Below are positions 44,870 through 53,393 of a stretch of 64,000 bases of DNA, in pieces; within the stretch, counting starts at the first letter, position 1, and every line of letters begins with the position of its first letter. The notes beneath the pieces are model-generated. The model searched no databases. It worked only from the letters and a program-made list of their open reading frames with translations, and was not told where the DNA came from. Location: the NCBI RefSeq assembly GCF_000023585.1, contig NC_012914.1:5401501-5465500 (forward strand). Reading direction: 5' to 3'. This DNA is from Paenibacillus sp. JDR-2 (GTDB lineage Bacteria > Bacillota > Bacilli > Paenibacillales > Paenibacillaceae). Both the position numbers and the translations under genes were made by a program.

Positions 44870-46644
44870 GCCAGCTGTCTCCTTTGCTCTTCCTCGTCCA
44901 CGTTGCCCTGCCGGTCTATCGGCAGCAGGATCCGCACGGTCGTCCCGCCGCCAAACACGCTTCCGATCTCAATGCCGTACTCGTCGCCATACCGCAGCTT
45001 GATGCGGTCATCCACGTTGCGGATGCCGTATCCGCCCGACTGTCCCGGCTGTGCCATTACGGCCTTCAAAGCATCCGGCTTCATCCCGATCCCGGTGTCA
45101 ATGACCTTCAACTCCACTTTATTCCCTATCGCTCTGCCGCTGATCCGGATCGCGATGTGACTGCCAAACCAGGCATGCTTGAAAATATTTTCCACAAAAG
45201 GCTGCAGGATCAGCTTAATCACCTTGCAGTCCGCCAGTTCCCGCTCCATATCGATATGGACATCAAATTTCCCCGCGTATTTTATACGCTGGATGTCCAG
45301 ATAAGCTTCTACCTGCTCCAATTCCTTCGCCAGCGGGATAAAGACTTGGCCATCGTTCAGCGAAAGCCGGTAAAACTTGGCGAGTCCTTCAACCATTCCC
45401 GTCACCTTCTCCGTCTCCGACAAGTTCGCAAGGCTGCCTATCGTCGACAAGGTGTTATACAGGAAATGCGGATTAATCTGCGCCTGCAGCGCTTCGAGCT
45501 CCGCCTGCTTTTTCTGAATGCCTTCCACGTATACCTTCTTGATCAGATCCTGAATGTTCTCCGCCATATCGTTAAAGGCTCCGGCAATATGAACAAATTC
45601 GTCATTGCCGCTGAAGCGAAGACGCTTCTGGAAGCTGCCCTGCTGGAAGGAACGGAGGAACGTAACGATACGTCTCATTTTTCGTCCGGACAATCTGGCT
45701 ACGAGGAACCCGATAAGCGACATCACAAGGAAACTGATCAGGCATACGTAGAAAATAACGCTCCCCAGCTTGCCGGCATCCTTTCTCAGATACTCGTTCG
45801 GAACCAGTGTCTCAATCTCAAAGCTGGTATTCGGAATCTTATTTTGCATAACGAGATAAGTGCCGTTATCCTCTTCGGGCATCGTGCCTGCAGCAGCTTT
45901 CCCGTCCGTATCCCCATCGTCTCCCCGTTGATAGAGAACCGTATCGCGGCTCGTATCCACCAGACGTAGAATAAGCCCCTCCTCGGTTGGAAACGCTTTA
46001 AAATCCCCAAGCAAATCATCCAGCCGCGTCGTAATCCGGACGTAGCCGATAATCGTCTTATAATCGTTGTAAGAGACCAGCTTCCGGAAATGAGAAATAT
46101 TATTGAGGGTTCGGTCCGTGTCGACCTGCAGCCAAATATTATCCTTGTCCGAATCTTGGATGGCATTAAACCAAGACTTATTCGTGATCTCGCTGTACGG
46201 CAAAATGTAATAATCGCTGTCCTTAATCTCCTCATACATGCTGTCTCCGTCAACCTCGTTCAAATAGCCGTTTGTCGTATAGACAAGGAGCCGGATATGA
46301 TTGCCGTACAAGTGGAGCGGTGCCTGGATCTGAGGCACGATCTCATCCAGCATCGTCAGATACGTCTGGAGAGGATCGCCTTTCTTCTGCAGCGCCCGTT
46401 GAAAGGATAAGCTCCCGAACAGCGTATCGGACATCCGCTGAATCTCGTCCAGCTGGTAGCTCAGATTATTTTCCGTCTGCTCCATTGCCGTCTTAATGTT
46501 TGTCTCTGCCATTTCCGTACGGGATTGCACCAGCATCGTATACGAGAAATAGCCGATAACCGCGTCCGTAACCAAGACCAGCAGCAGGTAGGAAATCATC
46601 ATTTTATACGTAAACGGCATGAAGGTTCTCATCCGCTTCTCCAT
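44866..46644 (-). CDS. Two-component sensor histidine kinase, YesM family
   Basis: A 592-residue membrane kinase. Transmembrane segment near residues 10-32, an extracytoplasmic dCache-like sensor region, a second transmembrane segment near 295-318, HAMP, then the kinase domain with QINPHFLYNTLSTIGSL carrying the phospho-accepting His, and HATPase_c motifs (KLILQPFVENIFKHA, GGYGIRNVDDRIKLRYG). AGGAGG is nine bases before the ATG. It likely senses galactan breakdown products and is the first gene of the locus. Confidence 0.94.
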   Translation of the reverse strand: MEKRMRTFMPFTYKMMISYLLLVLVTDAVIGYFSYTMLVQSRTEMAETNIKTAMEQTENNLSYQLDEIQRMSDTLFGSLSFQRALQKKGDPLQTYLTMLDEIVPQIQAPLHLYGNHIRLLVYTTNGYLNEVDGDSMYEEIKDSDYYILPYSEITNKSWFNAIQDSDKDNIWLQVDTDRTLNNISHFRKLVSYNDYKTIIGYVRITTRLDDLLGDFKAFPTEEGLILRLVDTSRDTVLYQRGDDGDTDGKAAAGTMPEEDNGTYLVMQNKIPNTSFEIETLVPNEYLRKDAGKLGSVIFYVCLISFLVMSLIGFLVARLSGRKMRRIVTFLRSFQQGSFQKRLRFSGNDEFVHIAGAFNDMAENIQDLIKKVYVEGIQKKQAELEALQAQINPHFLYNTLSTIGSLANLSETEKVTGMVEGLAKFYRLSLNDGQVFIPLAKELEQVEAYLDIQRIKYAGKFDVHIDMERELADCKVIKLILQPFVENIFKHAWFGSHIAIRISGRAIGNKVELKVIDTGIGMKPDALKAVMAQPGQSGGYGIRNVDDRIKLRYGDEYGIEIGSVFGGGTTVRILLPIDRQGNVDEEEQRRQLA

Positions 46645-46810
46645 ATTGCTGCGCCCTCCTAGGTCCTATCGTTCATGAATAGGGAAATCATATACGAATT
46701 TGTCTAATAAATAAATAGGAGATTACTTGAACGCTAAAGGGCATATCCAACAACCGCGGCGGCATACACATGGTATGAACGGTATTTATCAAGTACGGGG
46801 GGATAGCGGA

Positions 46811-47644
46811 ATGAACCAGGATGAGATCCGTGCACTGGAATATGCCATCGATGAAATTACGGAAATCGCAACAGGTTTTGGTCTAGATTTTTACCCGATG
46901 CGTTATGAGATTTGTCCGGCGGACATCATTTACACCTTTGGCGCTTACGGAATGCCGACGCGCTTCAGCCACTGGAGCTTTGGCAAAACGTTCAACAAGA
47001 TGAAGATGCAATACGACTTCGGTCTAAGTAAAATATACGAGCTTGTTATCAATTCGAATCCGTGTTACGCCTTCCTGCTCGAGGGCAACTCATTGATTCA
47101 GAATAAGCTTATTGTCGCGCACGTTCTGGCCCACTGCGATTTCTTCAAGAACAATGCCCGCTTCAGCCAAACCAACCGCAACATGGTGGAGAGCATGTCC
47201 GCTACCGCCGACCGCATTCATCAATACGAAATGGACTACGGCACTGAAGCCGTCGAGAAGTTTATTGACGCCGTTCTGGCCATTCAAGAGCATGTGGATC
47301 CGACCATCATTAAGCCTTACCAGCTGGATAAGACCCGGTATATCGAGCTGCTGACGAAGGAAAAATCGCGTTCCTCGAAGAAGACGGCAAAGTCGGAATA
47401 CGAGGACTTATGGTCATTTGAGGAGATCGCCGAGTCGGCTGGAGCAGCCACTCCGGCGTCCAATCACTTCCCTCCGGAGCCGGAGAAGGATCTGGTCTGG
47501 TTCATCGAGGAATACTCGCCTAAGCTCGAGCCTTGGCAGCGCGACATCATGTCGATGCTACGCGACGAGATGCTTTACTTCTGGCCGCAGATCGAGACCA
47601 AGATAATGAACGAAGGCTGGGCTTCGTACCGCCAAGGTGCTTAA
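46811..47644 (+). pseudogene. spoVR: spoVR, truncated resident copy (N-terminal fragment)
   Basis: This 277-codon frame covers only the N-terminal ~60% of SpoVR, a protein needed for normal spore cortex formation. It matches the complete copy at 49008 almost perfectly at protein level over the first ~175 residues, and again in the PEKDLVWFIEEYSP and LRDEMLYFW regions. Similarity stops within the conserved NEGWASY motif: after the Tyr codon (47627-47629) only RQGA and a stop remain. Base composition matches the upstream chromosome, suggesting this is the original gene cut by insertion of the downstream island. ATG 46811 has GGGGGGA upstream; an extension to 46727 is open. It could still be translated. 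Confidence 0.85.
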
Positions 47645-47689
47645 GTTCTTGAGCAGAAAAAACCGACTCCTCTCGGAATCGGTTCAAGA

Positions 47690-47971
47690 TCAATATTTAA
47701 GATTGCGCCTCATTGCACCGTGTTTGAATGAGGTGATCACATAGCGTTCTCCGTTATCCAGCACTTTAAACGAGATGACATACCGGTCCACGATGCAATA
47801 ATAAGTGTTGCGAAATTCTCTTGACGGCATGGTCATTCCCATACTGACAACCTTCGCTTCGGTACGGCGAATGAGATTGACCTTGTACTCGATTGTTTCC
47901 TGGTCAGTGAAGTGATCACTCTTGATCTGTCGAAGCCGGTTTATTGCCGTTTCAGTCCATTGGACAATCAA
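47690..47971 (-). CDS. Type II toxin, RelE/ParE family
   Basis: A 93-residue basic protein with the RelE/ParE fold pattern: an N-terminal helix pair (WTETAINRLRQIKS), then strands with SREFRNTYYCIVDRYVISFKV and a C-terminal VITSFKHGAMRRNLKY. It would act on translation (RelE) or gyrase (ParE); which one cannot be told. The start is TTG at 47969-47971, directly after the antitoxin stop codon, implying coupled translation and low yield relative to the antitoxin. Confidence 0.78.
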   Translation of the reverse strand: MIVQWTETAINRLRQIKSDHFTDQETIEYKVNLIRRTEAKVVSMGMTMPSREFRNTYYCIVDRYVISFKVLDNGERYVITSFKHGAMRRNLKY

Positions 47972-48205
47972 TTAGAGTTCACCACGCTTCGCCATTTCAA
48001 TCAATTCATCCGTTGAATAGAGCTTGCCTTGCATGATGTCTTTCTCGGATGCTTTAATCATTTGGCGAATTTCCGGATCGGAGTCCAGCTCGTCTACCGG
48101 GTTATAGATTTCATATTCCAAGCCGGCAATACGAATAAATTCCTTATGGTTTTTCTCGTACGATTCAATGACGGTGCCATCAGGAGCTTTTAGACTAAAA
48201 TTCAT
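47972..48205 (-). CDS. Type II antitoxin paired with the RelE/ParE-like toxin
   Basis: A 77-residue acidic protein directly upstream of the toxin gene. It begins with a short beta hairpin-like segment (FSLKAPDGTVIESYEKN) and ends with a helical toxin-binding tail (YSTDELIEMAKRGEL). Its small size, acidity and adjacency are the evidence; I do not recognise a named antitoxin family. AGGAGG lies upstream of the ATG. Confidence 0.7.
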   Translation of the reverse strand: MNFSLKAPDGTVIESYEKNHKEFIRIAGLEYEIYNPVDELDSDPEIRQMIKASEKDIMQGKLYSTDELIEMAKRGEL

Positions 48206-48322
48206 CCTTACAACCTCCTTTGATGAAATCGTTAAGTCTGCTGATCATCCAACTCATAACTGAATTATAGCATAGATTCACCCTGCAGCTCATTAGTGAA
48301 TACCTGTCGATTGAAGCGCCAA

Positions 48323-48901
48323 TTATATTTGCGGCTCTGGGTTTACTACTTCTGCCCTCTCACGTTTTGTATCCAGATGTTTCAACCACAACTCCACCAA
48401 TTGCCTACCATTAATCAGATCGATATTCAAGCCCTGCGCGTAGGCACGAGCATTAGAAGTAAAATCACTAGTCGTGATGACATAACCGCCTACAGCGCCT
48501 TGCTTGACCATTTGGGAGTGGATAATCGCGATCGGGTCGTAAGCAATAGGATCTTTATAACATTTCACTTGTCCTAGATACAGCCCGCTATCTGTTCTCT
48601 CTTCTATATCGATCCCAAAATCGCCGGAACTCTTAGTAACGTTTGTGCTGCCGCCTCGAACGGATGTCATAATAGCAGCTACGAAATGCTCAAAGAGCAG
48701 TGGGTCTTCATCTTTTTCCTGCTCCAAGTCGCGCTTGAACCGGTTATACAGACCAATACGAAGGGTTTCTTTCATATCTTCATGCGATGAGAATGCATCA
48801 AGCGCATTCCTATGATACTTCTCTAACATGCGTTTTTGTTTGTAATACTGATACAGTAAGTAACAAATTGCAGCTATCAATAAACTAAAAAGCACATCCA
48901 T
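48323..48901 (-). CDS. Mrr-type restriction endonuclease-like protein with N-terminal membrane helix
   Basis: A 192-residue protein. Residues 2-20 form one transmembrane helix, then a charged coiled region, then an Mrr_cat-like nuclease domain. The PD-(D/E)XK elements are Asp94/Asp98 in GDFGIDIEE and Gln111-Val-Lys113 in GQVKCY, the QxK variant typical of Mrr. C-terminal TTSDFTSNARAYA is the usual Mrr ending. Such membrane-anchored Mrr proteins are thought to act in defence against modified DNA, but this is not shown here. GGAGAG precedes the ATG at 48899-48901, preferred over a start at 48940. Confidence 0.82.
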   Translation of the reverse strand: MDVLFSLLIAAICYLLYQYYKQKRMLEKYHRNALDAFSSHEDMKETLRIGLYNRFKRDLEQEKDEDPLLFEHFVAAIMTSVRGGSTNVTKSSGDFGIDIEERTDSGLYLGQVKCYKDPIAYDPIAIIHSQMVKQGAVGGYVITTSDFTSNARAYAQGLNIDLINGRQLVELWLKHLDTKRERAEVVNPEPQI

Positions 48902-49007
48902 TTGACATCTCTCCTTTAGATCAATCCTTACCAAATCCATTGCATTTCAATCAAACCTCATACCTGCATTTAGCGATAAACCACAATCAGAAATGGAGGA
49001 ATTCATT

Positions 49008-50438
49008 ATGCCATCCACTGACATGAAAGCTTTAGAATATGCCATAGCTGAAATTACGGAAATTGCAACGGGGTTTGGACTTGATTTCTACCCGATGCGG
49101 TACGAAATCTGTCCTTCTGATATCATTTATACTTTTGGCGCATACGGTATGCCCACCCGCTTTAGTCATTGGAGCTTTGGTAAGACATTCAACAAGATGA
49201 AGATGCAATATGATTTCGGTCTAAGTAAAATTTACGAGCTTGTCATTAACTCTAACCCCTGCTACGCCTTCCTGCTCGACAGCAACTCCCTTGTTCAAAA
49301 CAAACTCATCGTCGCTCACGTTCTCGCCCACTGCGACTTCTTCAAGAACAACGCTCGCTTCTCCAAGACAAACCGAAATATGGTCGAGAGCATGACCGCA
49401 ACGGCAGAACGAATCCGTGAATATGAAATGACTCATGGAGCACTAGCCGTTGAACAATTCATTGATGCTGTTCTTGCGATTCAGGAGCATGTAGATCCTT
49501 CAATCGTAAAGCCTTATCGCATGTCCAAGGATGCTTATATTTCTTCCATGCAGAAACGTTCACCGGCAGCGAAGCCAGCCCCACTCTCATCTCCTTACGA
49601 TGATCTGTGGTCACTGGAGAAAGAGGATTCACAGGAGAAGACAGAGCCCTCTGTGTCCTTCCCTCCTCAGCCGGAGAAAGATATCTTGTGGTTCATTGAA
49701 GAGTATTCAGCCGTATTGGAGCCTTGGCAGCGTGATATCTTAACCATGCTTCGTGATGAAATGTTGTACTTCTGGGCACAAATCGAGACCAAAATTATGA
49801 ATGAAGGCTGGGCAAGTTTCTTCCACCAGCGGATCATGCGAGAGCTGGATTTAACCTCAGAGGAGACCGTTGAATATGCTGCGCTTAACTCCTCCGTCGT
49901 GCAACCTTCCCGGCATTCGTTGAACCCCTACTATCTAGGGCTAAAAATATTCGAAGACATCGAGAGGCGCTGGGATAACCCCACACCTGAAGAGAGAGAA
50001 CGGTTCGGACGAGTGCCCGGTCGCGGTAGGGAGAAGATGTTTGAGGTCCGTGAGAACGATGCAGATATCTCATTCATCCGCAATTACTTGACCAAAGATC
50101 TGGTGAAGGACCTAGACTTATATGTCTTCGAGAAAAAAGGTCCCGAGTGGAAAATAACCGATAAATCGTGGGAGAATATTCGTGACCAGCTCGCTTACGC
50201 TCGTGTAAATGGCGGGTTTCCATATCTCGTTGTTAAGAATGGCGATTATTTAAATAATGGAGAGCTTTACTTATTTCATCAGTTCGAAGGTGTCGAGTTA
50301 GATTTGAAATACGTAGAGCGGACGCTGCCTTATGTTTATCAGCTGTGGGGGAAGACCGTTTATTTGGAGACAGTTGTGGAGGATAAAGCGTTGTTGTTTA
50401 TGTACGATGGGAAGAAAGTTAGTCGGAAGTTTTTATAA
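49008..50438 (+). CDS. spoVR: SpoVR family protein, complete second copy
   Basis: A full-length 476-residue SpoVR. All family blocks are present: FGLDFYPMRYEICP, YGMPTRFSHWSFGKTF, AHVLAHCDFFKNN, WQRDILTMLRDEMLYFW, NEGWASFFHQRIM and the C-terminal beta domain. Its DNA is lower in GC and clearly diverged from the truncated copy at 46811, so it was probably imported with the island, not made by a local duplication. The start is ATG 49008, placed by GGAGGA at 48999-49004; ATG 48993 would overlap that site. It presumably supplies SpoVR function now. Confidence 0.93.
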   Translation: MPSTDMKALEYAIAEITEIATGFGLDFYPMRYEICPSDIIYTFGAYGMPTRFSHWSFGKTFNKMKMQYDFGLSKIYELVINSNPCYAFLLDSNSLVQNKLIVAHVLAHCDFFKNNARFSKTNRNMVESMTATAERIREYEMTHGALAVEQFIDAVLAIQEHVDPSIVKPYRMSKDAYISSMQKRSPAAKPAPLSSPYDDLWSLEKEDSQEKTEPSVSFPPQPEKDILWFIEEYSAVLEPWQRDILTMLRDEMLYFWAQIETKIMNEGWASFFHQRIMRELDLTSEETVEYAALNSSVVQPSRHSLNPYYLGLKIFEDIERRWDNPTPEERERFGRVPGRGREKMFEVRENDADISFIRNYLTKDLVKDLDLYVFEKKGPEWKITDKSWENIRDQLAYARVNGGFPYLVVKNGDYLNNGELYLFHQFEGVELDLKYVERTLPYVYQLWGKTVYLETVVEDKALLFMYDGKKVSRKFL

Positions 50439-50478
50439 ACGAAGTACCCCCGTGATTAACGGGGGTACTTCGTTTATA
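50434..50478. terminator. Bidirectional terminator between spoVR and hsdS
   Basis: A perfect 18-base stem (TATAAACGAAGTACCCCC and its complement, nine-base loop) overlaps the spoVR stop codon and separates it from the convergent hsdS gene. Confidence 0.88.
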
Positions 50479-50494
50479 AGGCATGCTTAAGTTA

Positions 50495-51916
50495 TTAGTT
50501 AAATATAAGATTTTCACTCGATTCATTAGTTCCAAGATTACCCTGGAACGCTTTACTTAAAACTGACTGTTTCAATATCTCTAAATCTGATGCTACATTC
50601 ATAATTGTTTGAGCTTCTTCATCTTTTTGCATAAGTAAGTTAATCATGTGTAGTATCTCATCGTGTTCAGTTTTAGGAGGTACTGGAACTAATATTTCTT
50701 GTAGAACCTTTAAATTAATATTTTTTTGGGCTGTAGCTGGTGCATAATGCTCTAAGTTAGACTTAATTGTTCTCATATAATAGTGCAAATATAATGATGA
50801 AATATAAGCATCCTTTGGAATAAAACCAACAACACTATCAGGGAAACAACAAGGAAATTTTAACAAAGCTGTATCAGCAATATTTGCTGCAATTGTTATA
50901 CATACTGTACCTTCAGGAAATAGCTTGCTTTGCAGCAATCCAAATTCACTCAAAGTCTGATTATAGCTTTCAATGTAATCTCCAGCATTAGCTACATCGC
51001 CTGTTTGAATGAATGGATATTCTCCACCAAACAATTTAGGATCATTCCTTGGGCGGTGTTTAGATTTACCCCGTTCTAAGGTACCCAAATCCTTCAAACG
51101 AACCCAATTCCATCCAGCTGGCAATAAAAATGGAATTTCATTCGGATTAATGTCTTCTGAGATTGACCTTACAGTTGAAATCTGATTGCTATGTTCTCCC
51201 CGCCACTTCTTCGTCAACTCACCGCGAAAAGCCTTGTCCAAAATTGCTGCTTGGCGAAGTTCAAAGGTTGCTTTGGCTTCTTCAATTAATTGTTTGGCTT
51301 GATTGATTTTGTCCAAGAGTCTTTCGACTTTGTCAGCAATTCGTTTTTGTTCGTTTAGTGGTGGGAGGGCTACAGATATAGTTTTCAATCCAGTTTTATT
51401 AATTTTTGGTTGTCCAGTTCCTGTAATAATGGTCCCTAATAATTTTTTACCTTGTGGTGAGGATAAAAAATAATTCAAAAAAATATTCTCAACATAATGA
51501 TTACATCTTAATACAATCATATTAGGTGCTATAGTAGCCAGTAAGTCTACATTTGGCATAACAAATACCTCGCCAACATTAGCCCCTATATTTGCTATTA
51601 AAATTTCACCACCAGTCAAAGATGATTTGGATAGAAACTTATAGCTTGTTTCATCTACATATTTTTGACCTTCATGTCCTAATCCCAGTCTTAAATCAGT
51701 TAGTCGTACATAAAGTGCATAATCCGTATCATCTGAAACTTCAACATTTTCTCTTAGTGATTGAAAACTGCCATTTGCAACAAAATCAGTCAGGTAAGCG
51801 AGACTACCTAATTTAACCCAAACCCAATTCCCTGGCACCTCATAAGGCTGATCCTCTATCGGCACCAAAGCCTCTTTCAACAGCTCTTCCTGCGACTTCG
51901 CAACCTTCTTACTCAT
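50495..51916 (-). CDS. hsdS: Type I restriction-modification specificity subunit HsdS
   Basis: A 473-residue DNA-recognition subunit with two target recognition domains (about residues 25-190 and 265-415) and two conserved helical spacers: LPPLNEQKRIADKVERLLDK with ILDKAFRGELTKKW in the middle, and a weaker copy near the C-terminus (LKQSVLSKAFQGNL). The TRDs are much more AT-rich than the spacers and than hsdM, suggesting domain exchange. It sets the bipartite recognition site for both methylation and cutting. Its start overlaps the hsdM end by eight bases. Confidence 0.93.
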   Translation of the reverse strand: MSKKVAKSQEELLKEALVPIEDQPYEVPGNWVWVKLGSLAYLTDFVANGSFQSLRENVEVSDDTDYALYVRLTDLRLGLGHEGQKYVDETSYKFLSKSSLTGGEILIANIGANVGEVFVMPNVDLLATIAPNMIVLRCNHYVENIFLNYFLSSPQGKKLLGTIITGTGQPKINKTGLKTISVALPPLNEQKRIADKVERLLDKINQAKQLIEEAKATFELRQAAILDKAFRGELTKKWRGEHSNQISTVRSISEDINPNEIPFLLPAGWNWVRLKDLGTLERGKSKHRPRNDPKLFGGEYPFIQTGDVANAGDYIESYNQTLSEFGLLQSKLFPEGTVCITIAANIADTALLKFPCCFPDSVVGFIPKDAYISSLYLHYYMRTIKSNLEHYAPATAQKNINLKVLQEILVPVPPKTEHDEILHMINLLMQKDEEAQTIMNVASDLEILKQSVLSKAFQGNLGTNESSENLIFN

Positions 51917-53393
51917 TACCGTACACCCCGGATGCTTCAGCGACTTTCGCTAGCACTGGCTCGGCTTCATAGCTAACCGGCTTCGTCTCGATTGCCTTCA
52001 ACTCAGTAACAACTTCACCGAGCAGCGCGAGTGCTTCCTCCAGCTTCACCATAGCATCTTCTGCCGAGTCAATCGGATCAGGCAGATTGTCGTAAGCAGA
52101 TAGTGATTCGTCGGCAATCAAGCCAATATCTAGGCTGTCATCCTTCTTACGGATGTCCTCACGGGTAAACACATTCCAGCGTTCATCTTCTACCTTGGTG
52201 CGATCCTCAGCCATGTAGGCTGCTACAAATGCATCAAAATGAGACACAGTCAACGGATTCCGTTTACCAAAGCTTGGCATATTCGTACGCAGATCGTAAA
52301 CCCATATGTTCTTTGTGCTGTCCTTATCGGTCTTCTCACGCGTGAAGAATAAGACGTTCGTCTTAACGCCTTGTGCATAGAAAATGCCTGTTGGCAGACG
52401 CAAAATCGTATTCAGGTTGCATTTGTCCATCAAGTCGGCACGGATTTTCGTACCTACGCCGCTTTCGAACAGTACGTTGTCCGGCAGAATAACAGCAGCA
52501 CGAGCTTTACCGTTGGCTTTCAAGGCACGATAGATATGCTGAAGGAAGTTCAGCTGCTTGTTCGTTGTTGCGAACGTCAGGTCATCACGAGTCGGACGTT
52601 CTCCGCCCTGTTTCGTGCCAAACGGAGGATTCGTAAGGATGACGTCGAAATTTTTCAGGTTAGTACCGTCATCAGACAGTGTATCGCCAAGTATAATTTC
52701 GCCATGAATATCGTGAAGCATCGCATTCATCATCGCGAGGCGATGCGTATCTTTAACTAGTTCAACACCAGTAAACGCTTGATGCTTCTGGAACTCGGCT
52801 TCCTTCTCCCCAAGGTCGAAATAATCATCCGTGTTGTTGCGCACATGGCGATCCGCCGCAATCATAAAGCCAAACGTACCTGCAGCAGGATCATTACAAC
52901 GCTCGCCTGGCTGTGGATCCACCAATTTGGTGATTACATCAATAAGCGGACGCGGCGTAAAATATTGCCCCGCTCCCGACTTCGTCTCGCTGGCGTTCTT
53001 CTCCAACAATCCCTCGTACAGGTCGCCGAGACCTTCTTCCTTTGCACTGTACCAGTCGAGTTGATCGATAGATGTAATGATCTTCTCCAGGTTTTTCGGC
53101 TCATTGATATTGGAGGTTGCATTCATATAGATCTGCTTGATCGTTTCATTGCCTTGATTGCCGAGATCAAGAAGCAATTGACGGTAATGCTGTTGAAGCG
53201 CCATGCCATGACGCTCCGTCAGCGAATCCCAGCGATACTGCTCCGGCAGTATGCCTTCGTTGTCGGTTTCCTTCATCATTTTGAGGAACAGCACATACGT
53301 CAGTTCCGTTACATATTGATGATACGTAATGCCGTCATCCCGCAGTACGTTACATAAATTCCAAAGCTTCTGTACAATATCCTGATTTCCCAT
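51909..53393 (-). CDS. hsdM: Type I restriction-modification N6-adenine methyltransferase HsdM
   Basis: A 494-residue methylase. HsdM_N domain at the start (LWNLCNVLRDDGITYHQYVTEL), SAM-binding motif I in DPAAGTFGFMIAADR, and catalytic motif IV NPPF at residues 255-258. With HsdS it methylates adenine at the site to protect host DNA and forms the core of the restriction complex. Its ATG is directly after the hsdR stop. All key motifs are intact, so the system is likely active. Confidence 0.96.
   Translation of the reverse strand: MGNQDIVQKLWNLCNVLRDDGITYHQYVTELTYVLFLKMMKETDNEGILPEQYRWDSLTERHGMALQQHYRQLLLDLGNQGNETIKQIYMNATSNINEPKNLEKIITSIDQLDWYSAKEEGLGDLYEGLLEKNASETKSGAGQYFTPRPLIDVITKLVDPQPGERCNDPAAGTFGFMIAADRHVRNNTDDYFDLGEKEAEFQKHQAFTGVELVKDTHRLAMMNAMLHDIHGEIILGDTLSDDGTNLKNFDVILTNPPFGTKQGGERPTRDDLTFATTNKQLNFLQHIYRALKANGKARAAVILPDNVLFESGVGTKIRADLMDKCNLNTILRLPTGIFYAQGVKTNVLFFTREKTDKDSTKNIWVYDLRTNMPSFGKRNPLTVSHFDAFVAAYMAEDRTKVEDERWNVFTREDIRKKDDSLDIGLIADESLSAYDNLPDPIDSAEDAMVKLEEALALLGEVVTELKAIETKPVSYEAEPVLAKVAEASGVYGNE

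Noticed and set aside
46811..47644. Sequencing frameshift explaining the short spoVR
   Set aside because: No SpoVR sequence continues in any frame after 47629; the following DNA is a terminator-like stretch and the toxin gene.
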